Shown: positions 13,822 to 23,498 of the stretch, piece by piece | Position numbering within the stretch: the stretch's first letter is position 1 | How the letters are laid out: the number at the start of each line of letters is the position of its first letter | Assembly: GCF_016808095.1 (NCBI RefSeq) | Contig: NC_068971.1 | Coordinates: 7,390,501 to 7,454,500 of the forward strand | DNA from: Vigna angularis | Lineage: Eukaryota; Streptophyta; Magnoliopsida; Fabales; Fabaceae | Reading direction: 5' to 3' | Length of the DNA stretch: 64,000 bases | Program-made: the position numbers and the translations under genes | The notes under the pieces: model-generated | Told to the model about the DNA's origin: nothing | The model's input: only the letters and a program-made list of their open reading frames with translations | The model's database searches: none

Positions 13822-16151
13822 TTAAGTGTAACATCCAAAATACATAGCATAAACCATATATAGGAGTTATCATATAATAATATTGTAAGACAGTTAAAGA
13901 TGTTATAATAAGATTACAGTTATCCTAAAATAACCATAAAATTTAAAGCTTTACCGATCGGTAATTCAGGATTTACAAAATTTGACCGAACGGTTCAAGC
14001 CAAAAACTAAAAACAGTAATATGATCGAACGGTCATATTTTAAACTGCAGGATTCTCGCTCTCCAACTCTTGCTCCAGCGTACACTTCACATCCTCTGCT
14101 CACACCCAAAAGGTGATCATCGCAAGAGAGAAAACCGAACGGGAACACGGACAAAACAGGAAATAAGGGTAAGCTAATGTAATTTAATTATCCAAACATA
14201 CATACAATTCGTACAAGTACAACCAATGCATAACCAAATACTCCAACATACCAAAACAAATACATATATGCATATACAAATGAACACTATACTTCATGCA
14301 TAAACCGTACACCTGACTTGACCATCCGGATTGTATGAATATGTAGCTTGAGGCCGTTCATGCACTCGGGTGGTGTAGTAACTGGAAAACCATCAGCTGC
14401 CACCCGAGGTTAGTCCGTTATAACTCACCCAAGAACTTATGGGCTAGGACCTCCTGTCATTCTCACACAATGTCTTACCCATCTCTACTTGAGAATTGGT
14501 AATCATCAGAATATCAGGATGAACTCCGTGAATTTCACTATCCATATTCATACTATAACACCACTTTGATACACTTTTCACTTGAGACATTTACCACTTC
14601 AATACACTTTTCACTGAGACATTCCTCCTTGGAATTCTCTTCCACATTACTTGAAACATATGCCTTATTTGAAATATCAATACAATTTCCCATACTCAGT
14701 AGATCAATACAACTATCTCAATCCATCCAAGTCAACAGCGATAATAGCATTTAAAGATCAAATATTCACTCATAGAAGAAACCAAATGTTAACAACACAA
14801 ACTCCGAGTACGATCGAACGAAAAAGATCAACGTAACCTATGAACAAGACCGGACGGTAAAACAATCCCCATATGAGAACATGACCGAACGGTCATTTAA
14901 AGAGTAAGACCCAAATAGGAGTCGAACAATATTGGCTTAGACCGAACACTATTAACTTAGTACAAATACAAAATCGAGCACTATATCGAACGAGCGCTGG
15001 TCCAAGACCAAGCACTTACCAAGAACAAGCGCTTAGTACAATACCGAGCACTACTAAGACAGTACATGACCGAGCGGTCAATAACAGTTAAAACCTATGA
15101 TAGACCGAACGTTGTTTAAAATCAAATGTTATGTTTAGACTGACGGTTATATTCACCTGAATATCAATACAAGACCAATCGGTCATTAACTAAAGATCCA
15201 CAAAAGTAGAACTTAGTTAAGACCGATCACCAATACCAACTGAGTACTACAAAAAATGAGTGCTAACACATAGTACTATTAATAACGAACGCTAAACCTA
15301 TTACGACCTATAACAAACGATAATACCCACCCTGAGACTGTCAATATTAAACCCAGCGACACTTAACCAGATTATCACTACGAAACCGAATACCGTTTAA
15401 ACCTGATTATAAGACCAGACCGATCGTTCTATACCGATCGCTCGGCTTACTACAAAAACTTATAGAACCTCTCAACCACCTCCCAGGTTTCGTCCAAACA
15501 CATAATATTGCATACAATTCAATCAAACATACAATTATTCATACATGCACACATTCAAACAGAGATTCCAACCACAACCACAGAAAAACATAATTAAATT
15601 ACTAGCTTCCCTTACCTCTTAACTGGACAGAGAATTGTCAGTGCAGAAACTTGCTCACCACCAAAAGTCTTAGAAACCTAAGGTTCACTGATTGATGAAA
15701 CTATACCAAACAAAAGATCAGAAATGTGATCAGAATTTACTAGAAGGAGATAACAAACTCATGCAACCAGAAACTTGACTTGCATGTACCAGAAAAAGAC
15801 GTTCTAAGAAGAGGATAAACTTACCAGCTCAAAACCACAACTTGATCGGTGCAAAGTGAAGCCCTTGACACCAGTAAGACTCAGACGTTGCCTGATTGAT
15901 GATCGGAAGAAGAAGAAAGTGAAACTTTGTAGAAAGAAGGAAGAGAATTGTAGAGAGAATAAGGAGAATATGAACTCAGAAACTTAGAGAGAAGAAGTGC
16001 ATGCAAAGTAGAGTGGCACGAAATTTGAAAAGTTTCCTTATATACTACCGTCAAAACCGATCCGCTACACACACCTGGCTTCCACTTTCTGAATCCTTAC
16101 ACCTACACCTGGCTTCCACTCACTGTTGAATTTAAGGGTTCTTACATTAAG
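13822..16151 (-). mobile_element. Solo LTR A (2320 bp) with 5-bp duplication TTAAG
   Basis: The LTR proper is 13827-16146. Read on the minus strand it begins TGTAAGAACCC and ends GGATGTTACA, the TG...CA form of an LTR. It is flanked by perfect direct repeats TTAAG at 13822-13826 and 16147-16151. Near the start on the minus strand is a TATA-like TATATAAGG, followed by a pyrimidine-rich leader, as expected of an LTR promoter. The segment around 14400-14560 shares phrases with LTRs B and C (on the minus strand GACTAACCTCG, GGAGGTCCTAG). No internal domain or second LTR is nearby, so a solo LTR formed by recombination is the simplest reading. The superfamily (gypsy or copia) cannot be told. Confidence 0.8.
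13950..15450. repeat. Array of short GACCGAACGGTC-like motifs inside LTR A
   Basis: Irregularly spaced copies of short near-palindromes (ACCGATCGGT, GACCGAACGGT, GACCGAGCGGTC, CGAACGGTCAT) occur many times. Spacing varies from tens to more than a hundred bases, so this is not a regular tandem satellite. LTRs B and C have a different motif in the corresponding part. Confidence 0.6.
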
Positions 16152-17018
16152 AGAATAATTAAAAAGCATAATATTCACAAGCACAAAAATAATGATAATA
16201 ATTAAATTTAGAGATAAAATAATTAATCATTGATTAAATTATAAGTTATTTTATAAATTAAAAACAATTTGTATCTAAAATATTTTTATTATTAATAACA
16301 AATTATAATTGATTATTGATATTTAATATTAATTATCAAGGTTTTAAGGAGTGTGATAACATATATGATTCTTTTATTATATTTTATGGGTTTTCTCATA
16401 TGTTATATGGTTTGGTGATCCGAAATTAACTTGATTTAGTCAAAATACTTCATCTTTATAAATAAGTTAAGCTTGTGAGAAATTCATTTTATAGTAAGGT
16501 TATAAATCTCATTTTACTTTTGTAACATACAATGTATCCTTTATCCTTTTTCTATTTCAAGTAAATGATGAGTCTCGTATGTCAGTTTAACGCATGGGAC
16601 TCACGTCATCAATTTGTGGATCCCGATCTTACACACTAATATCGTAGTTGGCCCATCGTCCTGCCTAAACCAATCATTGTATTGGTTTTTAAGCTCTATT
16701 GTTAGAAAGACTCTACTTCAAAATCGTACATAGAACTTTAATCTAATTTAGCTTCTTTAGAGATGAAGGTTGGCTCAACCCAAGTTTGTGTGGCTAAGAT
16801 TGTTGTACATTACTCGTTGAGTAGTTAAAATTTTGATGATTAACTTTAAAAAATAATTTAAACTCTAAATCATAAACAAATTATAATTTTATTATTAATA
16901 ATAAAGATCATGTTAGACATTAATAGTTTTTAATTTATAAAATAGTATGTAATTTAATCGATATAATGAATAATTTATTTTATATTTTGATTATTATTTA
17001 ATGATTATCTTAGTGATT
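16152..17018. other. AT-rich spacer between solo LTRs A and B
   Basis: No gene is seen. Bases of about 16205-16300 resemble, in inverse orientation, the sequence at about 16875-17010, so the spacer holds two inverted relatives of one AT-rich repeat. The middle (16370-16850) may be decayed transposon sequence but has no clear termini. Confidence 0.45.
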
Positions 17019-19492
17019 ATTTATGTAAGAACCTAGAAAATAGAGTATTATAGTAGATAGGTGTATTAAAATAATGAGACGAGCTTTTTACTTTAAAAAT
17101 AATCTTATAATATAGATAGAACTTTCTAAAGCTCGGTTCATTATCTTAAACATTTCATCTCTCTAAAACCTTCGTTCTCTACTCGTTCTCTGCCTTCTCT
17201 CTAGCTTTCCTTCTTACTGAGTTGTTGGATTGACGATCAGGAGGTGCCCAGACGTCCACAGCGTACAGGGCTTCATAACAGACCGATCAATTTCTCGATT
17301 CTAGCAGGTAAGTTGTTCATCCCTTTTTCTCAACCATGCAATCTCTACTGGTTGCATGTGACTTGTGCGTTTTCTCATCCATTCTTTGTCCAATTCTAGC
17401 TCTAAGAGTTGTTCTTGATCACCAATTGGTGATTTGTAGGGTTCTGTTTAGTTTCCTTCAGTGTAAGGTACTGTTGAGGCGAGTCTGTGAGCTGAGCTGT
17501 AAATCTCTAAGGTAAGGAGAGTTAGATACTGTTTTTAAATTATTGTATAAGATATATATGTTGAGTTATATGATATTCTACTGTTTGAAGCGTAAATTGT
17601 ATTTTTGGAGTGGATTGAATTGGATGTCTGTGAATGTCTAAATGTAAAACTGAGGATTGATATTTGTGAATTGATTTGGATAAGATATATTGTTGTAATT
17701 GAGTTATTAGAGATGAGAAATCTGTTATAACATTGATTAGATAGAAAGCTAGGTGAGTAGGTAGTGGTTTAGGTCATTTTAGAGAAAGTAAGGTAGTGAA
17801 TTTGAGAATTAGAGGTAAGGGGATCATTTGGTCTATTTAAGCATTATAAGTAAGTCAATTGTGACTTGTGTGAGTCTTTTAAATGGTCAAAAACATGTGC
17901 AAAGTGGTAGAATTGAGTTTGGGTCTTTAAGTTGAGGAACTGAATGTTATAGAGTAAGAATTGGTTCATAATCACTTTAGATTGGTGGTAGGCATGTTTA
18001 GAATCACTTAAGCAAGTTTAATTAGGTATATAATACAATCTAGGAGTGTTAGAAGTTGGGAGAAATTGTTAGAATTGGTATTTTGTGGTTGAGTTGCATA
18101 AATCTGCAGAATTTTGTTCTACAAAATTTCATTCTGCAGATTATGCAGACTCGCTGTGCGAATAGTTTCACATAGTGAGTCACTATGGCAAGCTGATCTC
18201 TGCCAAGGGCTTTCACACAGCGAGTTGGTGCGTTGTGCGAATGACTTGAGAGGTTGCTATCTGTTCTGGACATTCGCACAACGAGTTTGGGCACTGTGCG
18301 AATGGTTGGAGAGGGTTGCTCTCTGTCCAGTGGTTCACATGGCGAATCAGGGCGTTGTGCGCCTAGTTGGGGTCTGGGGTTATTTCTAATTTTATTCGAA
18401 GAGCGAAAAGGGTCGCATAGCGAGTGAGTTGGGAAGGTTGGTCTTTATCTGGACTTTCGCATAGCGACCTGGGACCGCTATGCGAAAGGTTGAGGTCTGG
18501 TACCTCTACGAGTTAATTCGCATAGCGAGACAAGTCGCTATGCGAGGGACTCCTGGTTTCGCCTTGCGAATTGGGTGCGCAGAGCGAAAGGTTCGAAACA
18601 ATTTACTCTTTTATTACTTTGTATTGAGTTTGATTAAATTACTTGGGGTGTGTAGTGTGAATTATGTTTGAAGGTGGATGTTTGTATATAATTGAGAAGT
18701 ATTGTGAGTTCAATTACAAATGAAAGTATGTGATTCAAAGGGGTGAATGTAAGTTTCATTGTAGAATCTCTTGGGTAAGATTCCAGGTTGTTTAGAGTGA
18801 ATGCAGGAGCTCAGTCTTGCGGGTTATCCTGAAACTCCAATGGTCAATCATTCTCAAGTAGAGAGGATTGAACCATGTCGTGAGGAGTAGCAGGAGGTCT
18901 TAGTCTTGGGGGCTCCCAATATGCCTCAAGGCCCGGAATAGACTAACCTCGTGAGTGTGGTAGGGTGAAACCCATTGGTAATGGCTTTGCAAAGCAGTAG
19001 AGGCCACCACGAGTGCATAACCCGCTATAGTTTGACAATCATTCTAAATCCGGACGAGTCAAGTCTAGAATATAACATGTTAGGATGTGTGATCTAGTAT
19101 AATTTGTTTGAGTGAACTTTGTATGTTACATGCTATTAAAATTGTATGATCTTTGTATATCTAGCTCACCCTTCTGTTTGTGTTTGTATGTTGTTCGTGT
19201 GGTGTTTTCTTTTGCAATGATCATCCATTTGGATGTGAGCAGAGGTAGACGAGGTGCCTCTGGAGCATGCCTTGGAGGGTGATGACGTTGTTGTTTAGTT
19301 TAGTTAGGATCCTTTAGTTGTTTTGTATAGTTTTGAAATACTCTATTGTATATAAAGTTTTAAATTTTATAGCCATTTTGGATGACTGTAAGATTAACTA
19401 TTTATCTGCAAGTCTTTAACTGTTCTATCATATTATAATGTTGACTACTATTTATATAGTTTATACTATATATTTTGGAATGTTACAATTTA
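17019..19492 (+). mobile_element. Solo LTR B (2464 bp) with 5-bp duplication ATTTA
   Basis: The LTR proper is 17024-19487, starting TGTAAGAACCTAG and ending GGAATGTTACA. Perfect direct repeats ATTTA lie at 17019-17023 and 19488-19492. It carries an AT-rich TATA-like region near 17105, then a CT-rich leader. It is collinear with LTR C, sharing GACGATCAGGAGGTGCC, AGAGGATTGA, GACTAACCTCGTGAGTGTGG, the GCAATGATCATC block and the TATAGTTTATACTATATATT end. No polyprotein, primer-binding site or polypurine tract flanks it. An empty copy of the target is found at 23165-23498. Confidence 0.85.
18130..18600. repeat. Array of TCGCATAGCGA-type motifs inside LTR B
   Basis: More than ten imperfect copies of a short dyad (TTCGCATAGCGAG, TCGCTATGCGA, TTCGCACAACGAG, GCGTTGTGCGAA) alternate in orientation over about 470 bases. 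The segment is markedly richer in GC than its surroundings. LTR C has the same array at 32270-32730. Confidence 0.7.
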
Positions 19493-19626
19493 AATATTTT
19501 CACTTTTACACACATAGAAAAAAGTGAAAATTATAATTATAATAGTAAATGAGACCCAAATTTTGTCCAAATTACCTCTATTTTCTTATGTTTCACCAAT
19601 CATTTATGAACCAATCTAGATTCTAA

Positions 19627-19735
19627 CACCACAAAAATAATTAAATTTAGGAGAGGTTATTTTTTTGGAGGTTTTTGAAACCTTGAAAATTTTCGGCCGT
19701 TTAAAAATAAAACCGCCCCTAACATTTAATTTTTT
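19627..19735 (+). repeat. Left terminal and subterminal region of the CACTA element
   Basis: It starts CACCACAAAAATAATT and is followed by TTTGGAGGTTTTTGAAACC and GGCCGTTTAAAAATAAAACC, short GC-bearing words in inverted pairs. They correspond in style to the words at the right end. Confidence 0.65.
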
Positions 19736-19789
19736 TTATTTTTAAAATAATTTTTTGCGCCTCTTCTGCATGTTTTCCTAAACCTTAAT

Positions 19790-20462
19790 TTCTCCCCACT
19801 GCTTACATTTCCCCTAAACCACAATCTTCATTTCGCTCCACCACAAGCACCATCTCAATCTCGTCGTTCTCCGCCACCGCTGCCGGAAGCTTAATTTCAC
19901 TCTCCGCTGCTCTGCCTCTTCCTTCTCCAAGAAGCACCACACGAACTCCCCCAACTCCGATGACATCGTCTAACTTCCTCTCTTCACTCTCCCTCTAGTG
20001 CTCTTCCTCGGCGCCATCCTCCCTTTGCAGATCTTCGAGTTCCGCTACCGCATCATGATGCACACACTCTTCCAAACAGACCTCCACTTCGGCGTCATCT
20101 ACACGAATGTCGTCTCCGGAACCGCCGCCGTTGGCTGCGTCGGTGAAGTCATAAAGCACGAGAGCCTCGTGGATGGCCGTTTTTTCCTCATCCGTAAGGG
20201 CCAGGAACGGTTTCGAGTGAACACTATGGTGCGCACGAAGGAGGTTGGGGATTTGAGAAGAAACTTGTTTCCAACGACGTTCTCGTTCTTCGTTGGCAGC
20301 ATCTTCGAGGGCGCGCCAAGGGAGTAACAAGCGCTGCTTGAATTGGAGGACACCGCCGCCAGATTGAAGAGGGAGAAGGAAACATTGAAGAACACACTTA
20401 ATTACCTCACTGCTGCTTCTGCTGTTAAAGATGTTTTTCCCTCTACTTCCAATTCTTCTTGA
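19790..20462 (+). pseudogene. LON N-terminal-domain protein fragment (captured, broken)
   Basis: The plus-strand frame reads SASS, NSPNSDDIV, a TAA stop at 19971-19973, LPLFTLPLVLFLGAILPLQ, FEFRYRIMMHTLFQTDL, GVIYTNVVSGTAAVG and KGQERFRV. These are hallmarks of the plant LON substrate-binding-domain proteins, relatives of the N domain of Lon protease. After RTK (about 20240) the frame jumps directly to EVGDLRRNLFP, so roughly 40-50 residues of the family are missing. A second in-frame TAA occurs at about 20325, then QALLELEDTAARLKREKETL runs to a terminal TGA at 20460-20462. Two stops and an internal deletion make it a pseudogene. It is the first of the four fragments inside the CACTA element. 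Confidence 0.85.
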
Positions 20463-20509
20463 TTGGTGATTTATACTCTATATATTGTTTCTTGTAAGTG
20501 TAACTTCGT

Positions 20510-20750
20510 GATTTTGGATCTGAACTCATCCCTGCAGCTGTGAGGGACCACAATGTCCAAGTAAGAGAAAATTCCATTAATATATGTCCTTTCAAATGAT
20601 TTTGTACATTAGAGTTTTGATTACAGCTATGATGAAACTGAAAGAGTTATATGTTTGTTGTTTTTGCAGTCGTATTTTTACAGAGATTATTGGGAAGACA
20701 TTGGAACAATAGAATCCTTTTATGATGCTAACTTGGCTCTTACTGAAGAG
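20510..20750 (+). pseudogene. ADP-glucose pyrophosphorylase (large-subunit-like) fragment, two exons
   Basis: Exon 20510-20560 encodes DFGSELIPAAVRDHNVQ and ends at a GTAAGAG donor. Exon 20670-20750, after a TTTTTGCAG acceptor, encodes [19 protein letters not shown] and NLALTEE, then a GTAGGT donor. The YWEDIGTI motif is diagnostic of glucose-1-phosphate adenylyltransferase, the starch synthesis enzyme, and the wording favours a large subunit. Only these two exons and the intron between them are present, so the fragment was captured as genomic DNA rather than as a cDNA. It abuts the LON fragment by about 50 bases. Confidence 0.85.
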
Positions 20751-20933
20751 GTAGGTTCAAGATGTTTACGACTATGATTTTTCCCATTATGTTTAGTATA
20801 ACTAATGAGCAGGAGTACCTTCACTATGGTTCATCATGCAGAGGCCTTATGGAATCAGAATTAGTATTTTACTTGATTTAAGATGATGATGTTTAATGCA
20901 AATCATTAAGAAATTAAGACAAACATGTGACCT

Positions 20934-20968
20934 TGCGTGAAAGGAGAGTAGAACTCTCCTTTCACGCA
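20934..20968. repeat. Perfect 15-bp hairpin inside the CACTA element
   Basis: TGCGTGAAAGGAGAG at 20934-20948 and its exact reverse complement at 20954-20968 are separated by the five bases TAGAA. It lies between the AGPase and formin fragments. Confidence 0.8.
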
Positions 20969-21277
20969 TGAAATTGATAAATGCTTTATTGATGATTAAA
21001 AAATATGTCTCTCAAGCTCAAAAGAAAGTCTTACTATATCTATCCAAAAGATTGACAAGTCTTGTGGTACAAAAGGTTCCACAATAAAGTGCAAAGAAAA
21101 GTGTAAGTCAAGTCTTGTAGAGAGTAGAATCTTGTACTCTATATCTGCTATTGATAATACATGTTCTTGGAAACAATTTCTTGAGCCTTATTATATATCT
21201 GGAAAAGTATCAAGCTAAAATCTCTTGACTGTAACTTATTCAATTTATGGTTTTGCATGACGAAATTCATATCCAGG

Positions 21278-21565
21278 CTGCAGTACTGGCCATGGATGAT
21301 TCAGTGTTAGATGTTGATCAGGTGGAAAATCTCATTAAATTTTGTTCAACCAAAGAGGAGATAGAGCTTCTAAAGGTGAAGCTTAACAAATTTATACATG
21401 ATTCTTGCCTCTTTATTAACAATTAAAGGTTTTAATTTCTAGAAATTTCTCTTATAATGATTTGCTACCTTTCATTATAATTTTCTTGCATTTCTAATTT
21501 TCATTCGTTTTGGTTATGACTATAATAGGGATACACAGGTGATAAGGAGAATTTGGGGGAAGTGT
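21278..21565 (+). pseudogene. Formin FH2-domain fragment, two exons, frameshifted
   Basis: Exon 21278-21375 follows an ATATCCAG acceptor and reads AAVLAMDDSVLDVDQVENL then IKFCSTKEEIELLK before a GTGAAG donor. A second exon from 21529, after ATAATAG, reads GYTGDKENLG and then meets one extra G that shifts the frame and produces a stop (GTG TGA). The unshifted frame would continue as KCEK, as in plant formins. This is part of the FH2 actin-nucleating domain. Introns are kept, so the source was genomic DNA. The frameshift and truncation make it non-functional. Confidence 0.82.
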
Positions 21566-21599
21566 GAAAAGGTTTGTGAATGATTTATTTAAGCGAAAA

Positions 21600-22165
21600 T
21601 GTTATATAGTACTTGAGAAAAGTATAAGGTGAGCTTAGAAAATCATGCGGGATTTCTATGTTGCATGAAGCTTATAGACCGGTTTTGTCTTAAGCAAAGG
21701 TTGTTGTAAAAATATTCAATACTACTGATGATGTTGATGGAACCCTCTCCTACTAAATGGGTTTCCATCAGATGTTCTCCAGGGAAACGTTCCAAAATAG
21801 AGATGAAAGAACAAGAGTCAAAAGTACAAATAAAGAAAGAAGAGTACAATTTCAATAGGATTTCGAGATCCCAGACTCTCCCAACCAATATCTCCATTGA
21901 TCCAATTCTCCCCACTCTCCTTCTATCTCTCTATTAATTACATATAGAGTGTGCTATATGTTTGTTGTAAACTAGTGTGACATTATTTGTAGGGGATCTT
22001 GGTTAGATTTTTTATTCAAATTTGACGCTTTCTCACTATGAATTGAGTCCAGAAGAGGGACAAATTGTACTGTTTCTTGGAGTCCAAAAAAGGGACAAAT
22101 TTGAAGTTTACTGATTTAAGGCGTGTAACTAGATTTAATTTTTACGAACTGTATTGATTAAGTAA
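21600..22165. other. Unassigned interior of the CACTA element
   Basis: No captured gene was recognised here, though base composition is not unlike the intron parts of the neighbouring fragments. A plus-strand open frame at 21728-21937 (Lys/Glu-rich) has no recognisable domain. It may be intron or UTR of another captured gene. Confidence 0.4.
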
Positions 22166-22176
22166 TGTATTTGCAG

Positions 22177-22640
22177 CTTAGCAACTATAACTCTTTTGAG
22201 GAAGTTCTTTATTGCAAGCCACACTTTGATCAACTGTTCAAAAGAACTGGCAGTCTTGACAAAAGCTTCGAAGGTAACAGAATTCATCGCAACTCCTTTT
22301 CTAATTTAAACCACCATGCCAACCAAGTGCTAAAATTTCAGTTCTATTTCAAAAAGGATATTAAGTTTTATATATTTTGAAATGGTGTAGGTGACCGTGA
22401 ATGAAACTCCTTATCACAAGAGTTGTTTCAAATGCATTCATGGAAAACTCTACTGCAAGCACCACCACATGCAATTGATCAAGGAGAAGGAAAATTTAAA
22501 CCAGCTTGAAGATGACATGAGAAGAATGCAATTCAAGAGAAAATTGAGAAGAAGGGAAATTTAAACCAGCTTAAAGATGACCATGAGAAGAGTGCAATTC
22601 AAGATAAAACCAATAGTGAAGTAGATGCAGTTGAGAGATA
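22177..22640 (+). pseudogene. WLIM-type LIM-domain protein fragment, broken
   Basis: Exon 22177-22273 (after TTTGCAG, before GTAACAG) reads LSNYNSFEEVLYCKPHFDQ, then LFKRTGSLDKSFE. This is the end of the first LIM domain of plant WLIM actin-bundling proteins. A second part from about 22391 reads VTVNETPYHKSCFKCIH, then GKLYCKHHHMQLIKEK. Compared with the family, the stretch between CIH and GKLYC (about 16 residues holding zinc ligands) is missing, so the second LIM finger cannot fold. An approximately 50-bp internal duplication follows, with a stop. It is the last of the four captured fragments. Confidence 0.82.
22487..22604 (+). repeat. Imperfect tandem duplication in the LIM fragment
   Basis: AAATTTAAACCAGCTTGAAG at about 22492 recurs as AAATTTAAACCAGCTTAAAG at about 22557, with matching sequence for about 50 bases and a 65-base period. 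It lies in the C-terminal coding part of the captured LIM gene. Confidence 0.75.
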
Positions 22641-22839
22641 AAATAAAATAGAAATAACATGTTTTAGAGCTTCTTATTAAGAACCATGAGGAATTATTAT
22701 GTTTGACAAACTATTTGTATTTTTAATGTTCACAGTTATTTTATATAATATTAATTACTTTTGGTTTGAGATTATTATGATTTATAATTAAATATATTTG
22801 TTGTTAATCAAATTAAACAAATAATTAAAAAAATTAAAT

Positions 22840-23157
22840 TAATTGTATTACTGGTGGTTTTTAAAACACCAAAGTAAGTAAATTTAGAAATTCCCGACGA
22901 TTTTAGACAATCCACGTAAGTTTCGGCAATTTTAGTACTCCCAACAACTACCAGCGGTTTTTGTAAAAAACTCTGTAAATGCCGGGATTTTTCAAAACCC
23001 CGCAAATAGCGGCGGTTTTGAACAAAACCATTGGAAATTATTTGTGGACGGCAGTTTTTCCAGCAGTTTTGTCAACCGCAGATAATACATTTACCAGGAG
23101 TTAAAACCCCGGTAACACTAAAATAAACCCCAAGAATAATTATATATTTTTGTAGTG
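22840..23157 (-). repeat. Right subterminal and terminal region of the CACTA element
   Basis: It holds repeated short words such as GGTGGTTTTTAAAACACC, CCAGCGGTTTTTGT, GCGGCGGTTTTGAACAAAACC and GGCAGTTTTTCCAGCAG. It ends TATATATTTTTGTAGTG, which is CACTACAAAAATATATA on the minus strand. Clustered subterminal motifs of this kind are a CACTA hallmark, where they bind transposase. Confidence 0.7.
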
Positions 23158-23164
23158 TAATTCA

Positions 23165-23498
23165 GAAACAAATTATAATATTTTATTAATAATAGAAACA
23201 ACTTTAGATATTAATATTTTTTAATTTATAAAATTATATGTAATTTAATCAATATAATGAATAATTTATTTTATCTTTAAATTTTACATTTAATAATAGT
23301 TTATATGTAATTTAATCAATATAATGAATAATTTATTTTATATTTAAATCTGACTATTATTGAATGATTCTTTTAGTGACTATTTAAATATTTTTACTTT
23401 TTCACACACATAAAGAGAACTAAAAATAAAACTAAAATAGTATACGAGTCCAATTTTTCTTAAAATTACCTTTATTTTCTTATACTTCACCAATCATC
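23165..23498 (+). repeat. Direct-repeat copy R2 with empty LTR target site
   Basis: Matches R1 (16875-17023 plus 19488-19602). At the place where R1 is cut by solo LTR B, R2 reads GTGACTATTTAAATATTTTT with a single ATTTA, so it represents the unoccupied site. R2 also contains an internal tandem duplication of about 67 bases (TATGTAATTTAATCAATATA occurs twice, at about 23228 and 23291). Confidence 0.7.

Larger units (their letters stand above)
16875..19602 (+). repeat. Direct-repeat copy R1, split by solo LTR B
   Basis: The sequence at 16875-17023 joined to 19488-19602 matches 23165-23498 along its length. Shared stretches include AAACAAATTATAAT, TTTTTAATTTATAAAAT, ATATAATGAATAATTTATTT, the insertion junction and TTCACCAATCAT. 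R1 is interrupted by LTR B at the ATTTA duplication. The nature of the repeat is unknown. Confidence 0.65.
19624..23160 (+). mobile_element. CACTA-type DNA transposon (3531 bp) with captured gene fragments, TSD TAA
   Basis: The element spans 19627-23157. The left end reads CACCACAAAAATAATTAA (one change from CACTA), and the right end, read on the minus strand, begins CACTACAAAAATATATAA. A 3-bp direct repeat TAA flanks it (19624-19626 and 23158-23160), the size expected for the CACTA (En/Spm) superfamily. Both subterminal zones hold repeated short GGCGGTTTT/AAAACCGC-like words, in line with CACTA subterminal repeats. No transposase is seen, so it is non-autonomous. The interior carries pieces of four unrelated plant genes, all on the plus strand and some with their introns, like the gene-capturing CACTA element Tgm-Express1 of soybean. 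The fragments are listed separately. Confidence 0.85.

Noticed and set aside
18049..18671. Open frames on both strands over the CGCATAGCGA array of LTR B
   Set aside because: They arise from the GC-rich motif array; no domain, and LTR C does not keep the same frames.
19998..20327. Intact LON-domain gene
   Set aside because: The open frame starts without an ATG, is bounded by in-frame stops inside conserved sequence and lacks a family block; it is a captured fragment.
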